From Micromonospora eburnea (GTDB lineage: Bacteria > Actinomycetota > Actinomycetes > Mycobacteriales > Micromonosporaceae), in the NCBI RefSeq assembly GCF_900090225.1, contig NZ_FMHY01000002.1, positions 248,001 to 312,000 of the forward strand: 64,000 nt of DNA, given 5' to 3'. The notes under the pieces were generated by a model. The model was not told the DNA's origin and did no database searches. It was given only the letters and a program-made list of their open reading frames with translations. Numbering within the stretch: the stretch's first letter is position 1; every line of letters starts with the position of its first letter. Positions 46,307 through 53,062 of this stretch are shown here, in pieces. Both the position numbers and the translations under genes were made by a program.

Positions 46307-47233
46307 TCAGTGGGTCGGGGCGGGGACCGGGGTGGTGGCGGACCGGGCGGCGGCACGGGTGCGGCGGGCGGTGCGGAGGGCGTCCGTGGTGAACACCACC
46401 AGCGCGAGCCAGACCAGGGCGAAACCGGCCAGCCGGGCCGGCGGCATCGGCTCGTGGTAGACCAGCACCCCGCAGCCGAGCTGGAGGATCGGACCGACGT
46501 ACTGCAACATGCCGAGGGTGGACAGCGGCAGCCGGTTCGCCGCCCCGGCGAAGAACAGCAGCGGGATCGCGGTGGCCGCGCCGGCCAGCACCAGCAGCGC
46601 GGTGTGCCCGGCGGAGACGTGCCCGAACGTCGCCGCGCCGTCCCGGGTCAGCCAGCCCAGGTAGGCCAGCGCCGGCAGCGCCAGCACGGCCGACTCGACG
46701 AAGAGCCCCTCCGCGGCGGGCAGCGCCAGTCGCTTCTTGACCAGGCCGTACCCGGCGAAGCTGAAGGCCAGCACCAGCGCGAGGTAGGGCGGCCGGCCGT
46801 AGTCGACGGTCAGCACCACGACGGCGAGGCCGCCCACGCCGAGCGCCGCCCACTGCGCCGGGCGCAGCCGCTCGCGCAGCAGGAAGACCCCGATCAGCAC
46901 GATGACCAGCGGATTGATGAAGTAACCGAGGGCGGTTTCGATCACCCGGTCGGAGTTCACCCCGTAGATGTAGGTGCCCCAGTTCACGGCGATCAACGCG
47001 GCGGCCGCGCCGACGGCGGCGAGCGCCCGGGGCCGCCGGACCAACGCCCGCAGGAAGCCGATGTTGCGCATCGCGGCCAGCACGAGGGCCACGAAGACCA
47101 CCGACCAGACGATCCGGTGGGCGAGGATCTCCACCGGCCCGGCCGGCCGGAGCAGCTTCAGGTAGATCGGGAAGAAGCCCCAGATCAGGTACGCGCCGAG
47201 ACCGTACAGGTAACCGAGGCGGGTCTGGTTCAC
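46307..47233 (-). CDS. rarD: EamA-family permease RarD
   Basis: 308-aa drug/metabolite transporter with 10 predicted helices. RarD hallmarks: GLGAYLIWGFFPIYLKLLRP at residues ~11-30, HRIVWSVVFVALVL, and NWGTYIYGVNSDRVIETALG near 104-123. Likely a metabolite exporter; the family's substrate is not settled. Translationally coupled to the preceding GNAT gene (GTGA). Stop lies 8 bp from that of the convergent anti-sigma gene. Confidence 0.9.
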   Translation of the reverse strand: MNQTRLGYLYGLGAYLIWGFFPIYLKLLRPAGPVEILAHRIVWSVVFVALVLAAMRNIGFLRALVRRPRALAAVGAAAALIAVNWGTYIYGVNSDRVIETALGYFINPLVIVLIGVFLLRERLRPAQWAALGVGGLAVVVLTVDYGRPPYLALVLAFSFAGYGLVKKRLALPAAEGLFVESAVLALPALAYLGWLTRDGAATFGHVSAGHTALLVLAGAATAIPLLFFAGAANRLPLSTLGMLQYVGPILQLGCGVLVYHEPMPPARLAGFALVWLALVVFTTDALRTARRTRAAARSATTPVPAPTH

Positions 47234-47718
47234 GCCTCCACAGTAAGTGGTGAAGGGGGCTGTTGCTCCTTTCCGGTGACCTGGCTCACCCGCTGGTCGA
47301 GCTGCATCCAGCGGTTGGGCTCGACCGGGACGAAGCCGATCTTCGCGTATACCCCGTGCGCGTCGTTCGTGGCCAGCACGATCCGGTGTACGCCCAGCTC
47401 GGCCAGGTGGTCGCGGACCGCGCCGGCCAGCCAGGTGCCCAGCCCACGACCCCGCTCGGACCGGTCCACGTAGACGTCGCAGAGCCAGGCGAAGGTGGCG
47501 CGGTCGGTGACCACCCGGGCCACCGCCACCTGCTGCCCGTCGCCCGGACGGTAGACGCCGAAGCCGATCGAGCCGGCGAAGGCGCGCTCGACCGCGTCCC
47601 GCTCCCGCCCGATCGCCCAGTACGCGTCGGTCGCGAGCCAGTGGTGCACCCGATCGAGGTCGAGCCGGGCCGGATCGGTGCTGAGCTGGTAGCCGTCAGG
47701 GCGGGTCAGAGTGAACAC
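47230..47718 (-). CDS. GNAT-family N-acetyltransferase
   Basis: 162 aa, full GNAT fold. Acetyl-CoA loop RGRGLGTWLAG near residues 88-98, preceded by LCDVYVDRSE (beta4), and a C-terminal VYAKIGFVPV. Similar to small acetyltransferases of the YitI/PhnO type; the substrate is unknown. Overlaps rarD by 4 bp, so the two are one operon. Confidence 0.87.
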   Translation of the reverse strand: MFTLTRPDGYQLSTDPARLDLDRVHHWLATDAYWAIGRERDAVERAFAGSIGFGVYRPGDGQQVAVARVVTDRATFAWLCDVYVDRSERGRGLGTWLAGAVRDHLAELGVHRIVLATNDAHGVYAKIGFVPVEPNRWMQLDQRVSQVTGKEQQPPSPLTVEA

Positions 47719-47836
47719 CCTGCCACGCTAGTACCGCTCTCCCCGCCCCTCGCCAGCCAATTCCCGCCCACTGGCCTGCCCGGCAGCCGGGACGGCGTGC
47801 CGGTGTCGGAGACGCCGGCGAGCAGGACCAGCCGGT

Positions 47837-48262
47837 TCACGGCGACAGCGGCTTGACCCAGCGCCGCCACTCCGGTTGTCGTCGGTAGCCGGCGGCTGCC
47901 CAGGCCAGCCGGCCCAGCTCGTTGCCGTCGAGCACCATCGCGTCGACGCGCCGGCCGCCGAGCCCGGCGAAGCGCAGCTCGGCGGCGGCCAGCAACGCGC
48001 TGCCGATGCCCTGCCGGCGGTGGTCCGGGTGGACGGCGAATCGGTAGAGATGCGCCCGCCAGCCGTCCCAACCCGCGATCAGCGAACCGACCACCGCGCC
48101 CCGGTCGACCGCCAGCAGCAGGGCGTGCGGGTCACGGGCGACCAGCCGGTGCACCGCCTCCGCCGTGTCGTGCCGGTCGGTGCCCTCGGCGGCGAGTCGC
48201 CAGAAGGCCAGCACCGCCTCGACGTCCTCGCTCGTCCCCGCCCGCACCTGAAATTCTGCCAT
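47837..48262 (-). CDS. GNAT-family N-acetyltransferase
   Basis: 141 aa. Acetyl-CoA loop HRRQGIGSALLAAAE near residues 77-91 after YRFAVHPDH; C-terminal GRLAWAAAGYRRQPEW is typical. Start ATG 48262 (MAEFQVRAGTSEDVEAVLAF); longer frames upstream run through a palindrome. Substrate unknown. 118 bp from the next GNAT gene on the same strand, with no strong hairpin between. Confidence 0.87.
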   Translation of the reverse strand: MAEFQVRAGTSEDVEAVLAFWRLAAEGTDRHDTAEAVHRLVARDPHALLLAVDRGAVVGSLIAGWDGWRAHLYRFAVHPDHRRQGIGSALLAAAELRFAGLGGRRVDAMVLDGNELGRLAWAAAGYRRQPEWRRWVKPLSP

Positions 48263-48281
48263 GCCACGCTCCGCCCTCGGA

Positions 48282-48328
48282 GATCTTGGACAGTTGCCGT
48301 TCGCCGCGTACGGCAACTGTCCAAGATC
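48282..48328 (-). terminator. Perfect 19-bp-arm palindrome between holin-like and GNAT genes
   Basis: gatcttggacagttgccgt (48282-48300) and acggcaactgtccaagatc (48310-48328) are perfectly complementary around a 9-nt loop. It lies just after the holin-like gene and before the GNAT start, so it should terminate the former. AT-richer than its surroundings, which hints at a dispersed element. Confidence 0.85.
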
Positions 48329-48342
48329 CAGCCTGTTGGTCG

Positions 48343-48729
48343 TCAGTCGCGGTCGAGGACCGTGCCGAGGAGCCAGGTCACGAGGCTGACGAAGAGCGCG
48401 CCCAGCACCGCGGCCGGCCAGAAGCCGTCCACGTGGAAGGGCAGCCCGGCCTGGCCGGCGATCCAACTCGTCAACAGGAAGAGCAGGCCGTTGACCACCA
48501 GCGCGATCAGGCCGAGGGTGAGCAGGTAGAAGCCGCAGCCGACGGTCTTGATGATCGGCTGGAGCACCGCGTTGACCACCCCGAAGATCGCCGCCACCAG
48601 CACCAGCGTGGTCACCTTCTCGGCGACCGTGTCGGTGCTCAGGGTGATCCCCGGGATGAGCAGAGTGGCCAGCCAGAAGGCCACCGCCGTCGAGGCCAGC
48701 CTGATCAGAAGACCTTTCAGGAAATCCAT
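48343..48729 (-). CDS. Phage-holin-4 family (DUF-type) membrane protein
   Basis: 128-aa protein with four predicted helices, of the widespread Phage_holin_4_2 family (YvlD-like). Despite the name these are chromosomal proteins without phage context; none is seen here. Visible: RLASTAVAFWLATLLIPGIT at the N terminus and AAIFGVVNAVLQPIIKTVGC in the middle. Function unsettled; a role in envelope stress has been suggested for relatives. Start ATG 48729. Confidence 0.85.
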   Translation of the reverse strand: MDFLKGLLIRLASTAVAFWLATLLIPGITLSTDTVAEKVTTLVLVAAIFGVVNAVLQPIIKTVGCGFYLLTLGLIALVVNGLLFLLTSWIAGQAGLPFHVDGFWPAAVLGALFVSLVTWLLGTVLDRD

Positions 48730-48794
48730 GGCCGGGATCGTGCCACGCTCCGTCCAGCTGCGGAACCCGTGGTGATCAACGGATCGTGTTCGGG

Positions 48795-50603
48795 TCAGCG
48801 GCGGAGCGGGCGGCCGACCAACTGCGACTCGATCGGCGTCGGCGACAGCAGCGCCCAGCGCAGCGCCCGGCGGTTCACCACGGCGACCATCTCGTCCCGG
48901 ATCCGGGTGAGCCACTCCGCCGAGCTGCCCAGGCCCAGGGCGGCACCGGCCAGCGCCGCCTCGCCCGGATCGAGCGGTTGCAGGATCGCCAGGTCGGCCC
49001 GGGCCAGCGCCGCCGTGTCGGCCGGGGTGAGCTCGTCCCGTACCACCAGGACGGATCGCCAGGCCGCCTCCGGCCCCGCCTCGGCCGGCACCGGCCCGGC
49101 GTCGACCACCAGCAGCAACGGGTGCAGCGGCGAGCCCGGAGCGCCGCCGACCGGCCGCCCGGGCGGGATCAGCGGCATCGTCCCGCCCGGCCCGCCCACT
49201 CCGCGCACGAACGGCTCCCACACCCGGGGTCGGGTGGTCTGCACCACCACCCGGGCGCCCAGCGCCAGCGCTCGCAGCGCCATGAGCTGCGCGGCGCGTA
49301 CCCCGCCGACGAGCAGTAGCCGGGTCGTTCCGGGGCGGAAGAGGCGTACGGTCAACGGGCCGCCCTGCCGGTTGGCGCCCACCATCAGGCCGGACTCGCC
49401 GATGCCGAGTTCCAGCGCGTCCAACTCCGCCGGGGCCGGCGCGGTGGCGGCCCGGGCCACCACCAGGGGCAGGGTGGCGGCCAGGCCGACCAGGTGCTCG
49501 CCGTCGAGCCGGCGGAGCTCCGCGCCGAGATCGCCGGCGAGCCGGCGCAGCGCCCGCTCGGCGGTGGACAGCTCCACGGCGGTCGCGGCGGCCAGGCGTA
49601 CGGTCAGCTCGGCCGGGACCGGGGCGGTGTCGGCGCCGGCGCGTGGACCGAGGCAGAGTGAGACGGTGGTGGCGGTGGTCGGCAGCGCGAGTAGCCGCGG
49701 CACCAGCCGCCGGCCCCCGTCGGCACGCGGATCCGGCCAGCGCCGCAGCCGCCAGGTGGCCTGCGCCAGCCCGCCGACCGCCAGCGCCGACCAGCTCTCG
49801 CGCAGCGGCGCCCCGGCGTCGTGGTGGGCCAGTTCGGCGATCACCCGCAGCGCCGCCGTTCCGCCCAGCGGCCGACCGGCCAGCGGGCCGAGCCGGCGGA
49901 CGATGCGCCGGACCGTGCCGGAGAGGGCCCGGCGCAGCTCCTCGTCCGACCAGCCGTCGGCCCGGAGCACCCGGACGGCCAGCACCGCTCGGGCCCGGCC
50001 CGCCAGCCGCCCGTCGGTGAGCTGGCGGTACGACGTCCCGACTGTGCCCAGTGCGGCGGCCGGCGCCGGGGCGGGAGAGGCGGAGAGCAGCAGTTGGAGC
50101 CGGACCGGTGGGCTCTCCGGGCCCGGTGGCGGCAGCAGGCCCCGCGGCGCGGGCAGGGACTGCGGGCCGTCGCCGAGCAGGTCGCCAGGGTCGCCGATCT
50201 CCAGCAACGCGGTCAACCCGTCGGCGTCGTCGACCACGGCGGCCGGATCGCCGGCGAGTTCGACCGGGCGGACCGTCGCTCCGGGTGCCACCAGTTCCAG
50301 CACCGCGCCCGCCCCGGAGGCCGCGGGCAGCGCTCGCCGGCGGGTCAGGTGCGCCAGCCCCACCAGCAGCCACTCGTAGAGCCACCGGCCACGGAACCGC
50401 ACCCAGGCGGCGGGCAGCAGCAGTGCCGCCGACAGCGCGGCGGCCACGGTGACCGCCGCGCCCCGGCCGACGGCCGCGGCCAGCAACGCCACCGCGACCT
50501 GCGCCGCCGCCACCTGTCCGGCGCGTACGCCCGGCACAGGACGGATCCGCCGCGGTGGCCGCCCGGGCGTCGGTGCCGGCCGTTCGGTCGTGGTCGCCGT
50601 CAC
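48795..50603 (-). CDS. eccE: Type VII secretion protein EccE
   Basis: Membrane component on the outside of the ESX secretion complex. 602 aa. Two N-terminal helices (QVAAAQVAVALLAAAVGRGA and AAALSAALLLPAAW, residues ~25-65) followed by RFRGRWLYEWLLVGLAHLTR, the usual EccE arrangement, then a long soluble domain. The start is set at GTG 50603, with ggaggaga 5 nt upstream; ATG 50648 would add 15 residues. Divergent from two WXG100 genes. EccB, EccC and EccD are not in the window. Confidence 0.78.
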   Translation of the reverse strand: MTATTTERPAPTPGRPPRRIRPVPGVRAGQVAAAQVAVALLAAAVGRGAAVTVAAALSAALLLPAAWVRFRGRWLYEWLLVGLAHLTRRRALPAASGAGAVLELVAPGATVRPVELAGDPAAVVDDADGLTALLEIGDPGDLLGDGPQSLPAPRGLLPPPGPESPPVRLQLLLSASPAPAPAAALGTVGTSYRQLTDGRLAGRARAVLAVRVLRADGWSDEELRRALSGTVRRIVRRLGPLAGRPLGGTAALRVIAELAHHDAGAPLRESWSALAVGGLAQATWRLRRWPDPRADGGRRLVPRLLALPTTATTVSLCLGPRAGADTAPVPAELTVRLAAATAVELSTAERALRRLAGDLGAELRRLDGEHLVGLAATLPLVVARAATAPAPAELDALELGIGESGLMVGANRQGGPLTVRLFRPGTTRLLLVGGVRAAQLMALRALALGARVVVQTTRPRVWEPFVRGVGGPGGTMPLIPPGRPVGGAPGSPLHPLLLVVDAGPVPAEAGPEAAWRSVLVVRDELTPADTAALARADLAILQPLDPGEAALAGAALGLGSSAEWLTRIRDEMVAVVNRRALRWALLSPTPIESQLVGRPLRR

Positions 50604-50825
50604 CGCGTCTCCTCCGCCTGTTCGTCGCGTGACGTTGGCGTGGCTCATGGTAGGCCGCCTTTGTCCACAGGGGAGTGGAGGGGGTAGCACAACCGAAGTC
50701 GGACGACTACCGTCAGCGACGAGTTCCGCCGAGTGCGCGTCGTTTCCACCCACCAGTCCGGATCCGCGCCCGGCGAGTCCACGGTGGTCGTCGTTGCGGC
50801 GACCAGCCACGACCGAGGAGACGAG

Positions 50826-51155
50826 GTGACGTCCCGGGTGTCCCAGACCCAGGCAGAAGCCGCGGTGATGCAGCAGACCGCCGCGAAGTTCGAGCAGGTG
50901 GACCAGTCGTTGCAGAGCATGCTCAGCGGCCTGATGGCCGAGTTGGAGGTGTTGCAGCAGGCCTGGCGAGGCGCCGGTGGGCGCTCGTTCGAGCAGGTGA
51001 AGCAACAGTGGGCGCAGGACCAGGCGGCGCTGCAGCGGGCCCTGCGCGAGACGGCCACCGCGATCCGCACCGCCGGAGCGCAGTACGACGTCTCGGACAC
51101 CGAGGCCGCCAGCCGGGTCGCCGGCCTCCACCGCAGCATCCAGCTGCCGCTCTGA
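50826..51155 (+). CDS. WXG100-family protein (ESX substrate, CFP-10/ESAT-6 type)
   Basis: 109-aa helical hairpin protein. The W-x-G turn is in LQQAWRGAGGRSFEQV near residues 51-66, and YDVSD near 89-93 fits the YxxxD/E export signal. Probably secreted as a heterodimer with the next gene's product. Start GTG 50826 with gaggag upstream; an earlier in-frame start at 50733 lacks helical sequence. 18 bp to the second WXG100 gene. Confidence 0.87.
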   Translation: MTSRVSQTQAEAAVMQQTAAKFEQVDQSLQSMLSGLMAELEVLQQAWRGAGGRSFEQVKQQWAQDQAALQRALRETATAIRTAGAQYDVSDTEAASRVAGLHRSIQLPL

Positions 51156-51173
51156 CAGGGAAGGACGGATCCG

Positions 51174-51467
51174 ATGGACCACGGTGTGCTGGTCGTCAAC
51201 TTCGCCGCGTTGCAGCAGGCCGGCGCGGACATTCAGAAGGCGCTGAACACCCTAGACAGCCAGCTCGGGCAGCTCGAACGAGACGCCGCGCCGCTGGTCG
51301 CGAGCTGGGCCGGCGAGGCCCGCGAGGCGTACGAGCAGCGGCAGGCGCGGTGGCGGGCCGCCTCGCAGGACCTGCAGGCCATGCTGCGCGACATCAAGCT
51401 GGCGGTGGAGGACTCCGCCGCCGACTATCTCGACACCGAGAAGCGGAACGTCAACCTGTTCCAGTAG
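51174..51467 (+). CDS. WXG100-family protein, partner of the preceding gene
   Basis: 97-aa WXG100 protein: W-A-G in LVASWAGEAREAYEQR near residues 43-58, C-terminal YLDTE near 84-88 as YxxxD/E signal. The tandem arrangement of two different WXG100 genes mirrors esxB/esxA. RBS aggacgga precedes ATG 51174. A long inverted repeat follows the stop. Confidence 0.88.
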   Translation: MDHGVLVVNFAALQQAGADIQKALNTLDSQLGQLERDAAPLVASWAGEAREAYEQRQARWRAASQDLQAMLRDIKLAVEDSAADYLDTEKRNVNLFQ

Positions 51468-51478
51468 TCGTCGCCGCC

Positions 51479-51572
51479 CGCGTCCAGGGTCCGCGCAGCC
51501 GCCGGGAAGAGGCCACCACCTGGCCTCGGCCGTGGGCGCCGCCTTCTCACGGTGGCGCGGACCCTGGACGCG
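51479..51572 (+). terminator. Long inverted repeat after the WXG100 pair
   Basis: Arms of 18 bp, cgcgtccagggtccgcgc (51479-51496) and gcgcggaccctggacgcg (51555-51572), are perfectly complementary with 58 nt between. The interior also holds aggcc/ggcct. It lies 12 bp after the stop and faces the mycosin gene, so it can stop both transcripts. Confidence 0.8.
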
Positions 51573-51705
51573 TGGCGCGCGGCAGGCAGGGGCCGGTGGC
51601 GAGCGGCGCCGGTCGCCCGGGCGCGCCGGCGTCGGGGCGTTGCCGTTCGGGCACCGGTCGCCCGGGCGGGCGGTCTTCGGTTCGTGAGCGGCGCGTGGCG
51701 GTGGG

Positions 51706-52911
51706 TCAGGCCGGGCCGGCCGGACGCCAGCGGCGCCGGGCCCCGCGCGGCAGCACCACGGCGAGCAGCACCACCACGCAGGTCGCCGCCCCGGTCGCGC
51801 CGGCCACCAGCAGCGCCCGGTCCCGGGCCGCCGCCCGTCGCGTCCGCTGCGCCACCTCCGCCGGGTCCGGCTGCTCCACCGGCAGGGCCGCGCCCCGGCG
51901 CGGGCTCGCCACCGCCGGCCCGGCCGACTCGGTGACCGCTCGATACGGGTTCAGCACACCGGCGCCGGATCCGTCACCGCTTCCCGGGGCCGGGTCGGCA
52001 CTGTCCACGATCCGCCGAGCCACCTCGGCCGCGGTCAGTTTGGGGCGATACTGCCGCAGCAACGCGGCGGTGGCGGCCACGAACGGCGCCGCGTAGCTCG
52101 TCCCCTCCGCCCGGCGGTGGCCCTGCCCGGGTGCCGCCACCAGCACGTCGCTGCCGGGAGCCAGCAGGTCGACGTACGGGCCGGTCTGGGAGAACGTGGA
52201 GCGGACCCCGTCCGCGCCGATCGCGCCGACCCCGAGCACCCCGTCGTACGCGGCCGGGTACGGCCGGGGGTTGCCGCTGTCGTGCAGGTTGCCGGCGGCG
52301 GCCACCACGACGACGTCACGCCGCACCGCGTAGGCGATCGCGAGGCGGACCGCGGGATTGTCCGCGTACAGCACGACGGAGAGGTTGAGCACGTCGGCGT
52401 CGTGGTCCACCGCCCACCGGATGGCCCGGGCGAAGTCGGCCGCGCCGACCGTACGCCCCGACTCCCGCCCGTCGACCACCTGCTGCTCGCTGACCCGTAC
52501 CGGCAGGATGCGGACGCCCGGGGCGAGCCCCCGGAACGCCACTCCCGGCCGGGGTGTCGCCGCGATGATGCTCGCCACCCCGGTGCCGTGTCCGGCGCAG
52601 TCCCGGGTGCCGTTGCCGCCCGCGTCGAGGAAGTCGGCGCCGGCGAGCACCCGCCCGGCGAGCTGCGGATGAGTCCGGTCCACCCCGGAGTCGACCACCG
52701 CGACGGTCACTCCGGCGCCGGTGGCGAGCGGGGCGAGGCGGTCCGGCGCGTACCGTTGCTGGGGCCATGGCGGGTCCGCCACCGGGCGGGCCGGTGCGGG
52801 CGGTGTGGCGCAGGACGACGGCGCCCGGGCCGCTGCCGGACCGGCGGGAAGGACGGCGGTGAGGACGGCCGCAAGGACGGCCAGGGCCGGTCGCGCGATG
52901 GGCCGGGACAT
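51706..52911 (-). CDS. mycP: Type VII secretion-associated serine protease mycosin
   Basis: Membrane-anchored subtilisin-like protease of ESX systems, needed for complex stability. 401 aa. Signal peptide at residues 1-28 (ALAVLAAVLTAVLPAGPAAA). Catalytic triad: Asp in VAVVDSGVD (~73), His in DCAGHGTGVAS (~107), Ser in GTSYAAPFVA (~277), with oxyanion Asn in AAAGN. C-terminal membrane helix (ALLVAGATGAATCVVVLLAV) then a basic tail, as usual. Start ATG 52911. Divergent from the SseB-like gene. Confidence 0.92.
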   Translation of the reverse strand: MSRPIARPALAVLAAVLTAVLPAGPAAARAPSSCATPPAPARPVADPPWPQQRYAPDRLAPLATGAGVTVAVVDSGVDRTHPQLAGRVLAGADFLDAGGNGTRDCAGHGTGVASIIAATPRPGVAFRGLAPGVRILPVRVSEQQVVDGRESGRTVGAADFARAIRWAVDHDADVLNLSVVLYADNPAVRLAIAYAVRRDVVVVAAAGNLHDSGNPRPYPAAYDGVLGVGAIGADGVRSTFSQTGPYVDLLAPGSDVLVAAPGQGHRRAEGTSYAAPFVAATAALLRQYRPKLTAAEVARRIVDSADPAPGSGDGSGAGVLNPYRAVTESAGPAVASPRRGAALPVEQPDPAEVAQRTRRAAARDRALLVAGATGAATCVVVLLAVVLPRGARRRWRPAGPA

Positions 52912-53062
52912 CGACCGCCTCCGTAACGTGTCGGCTCCGGAACAGGATGTTAGCGCCCGTAGACGGCCCGACGAACGGCTGCCGGCCAACCATTGTGATC
53001 TTGTTACCACCTTGTAGGTTGTAGGCGATGCCTGTGGCCTGTTCGCTGAAGGAGAGGTGGCC

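Noticed and set aside
48343..48729. Prophage remnant suggested by the holin-like protein
   Set aside because: The family is common on chromosomes and no other phage gene, integrase or att site is near.
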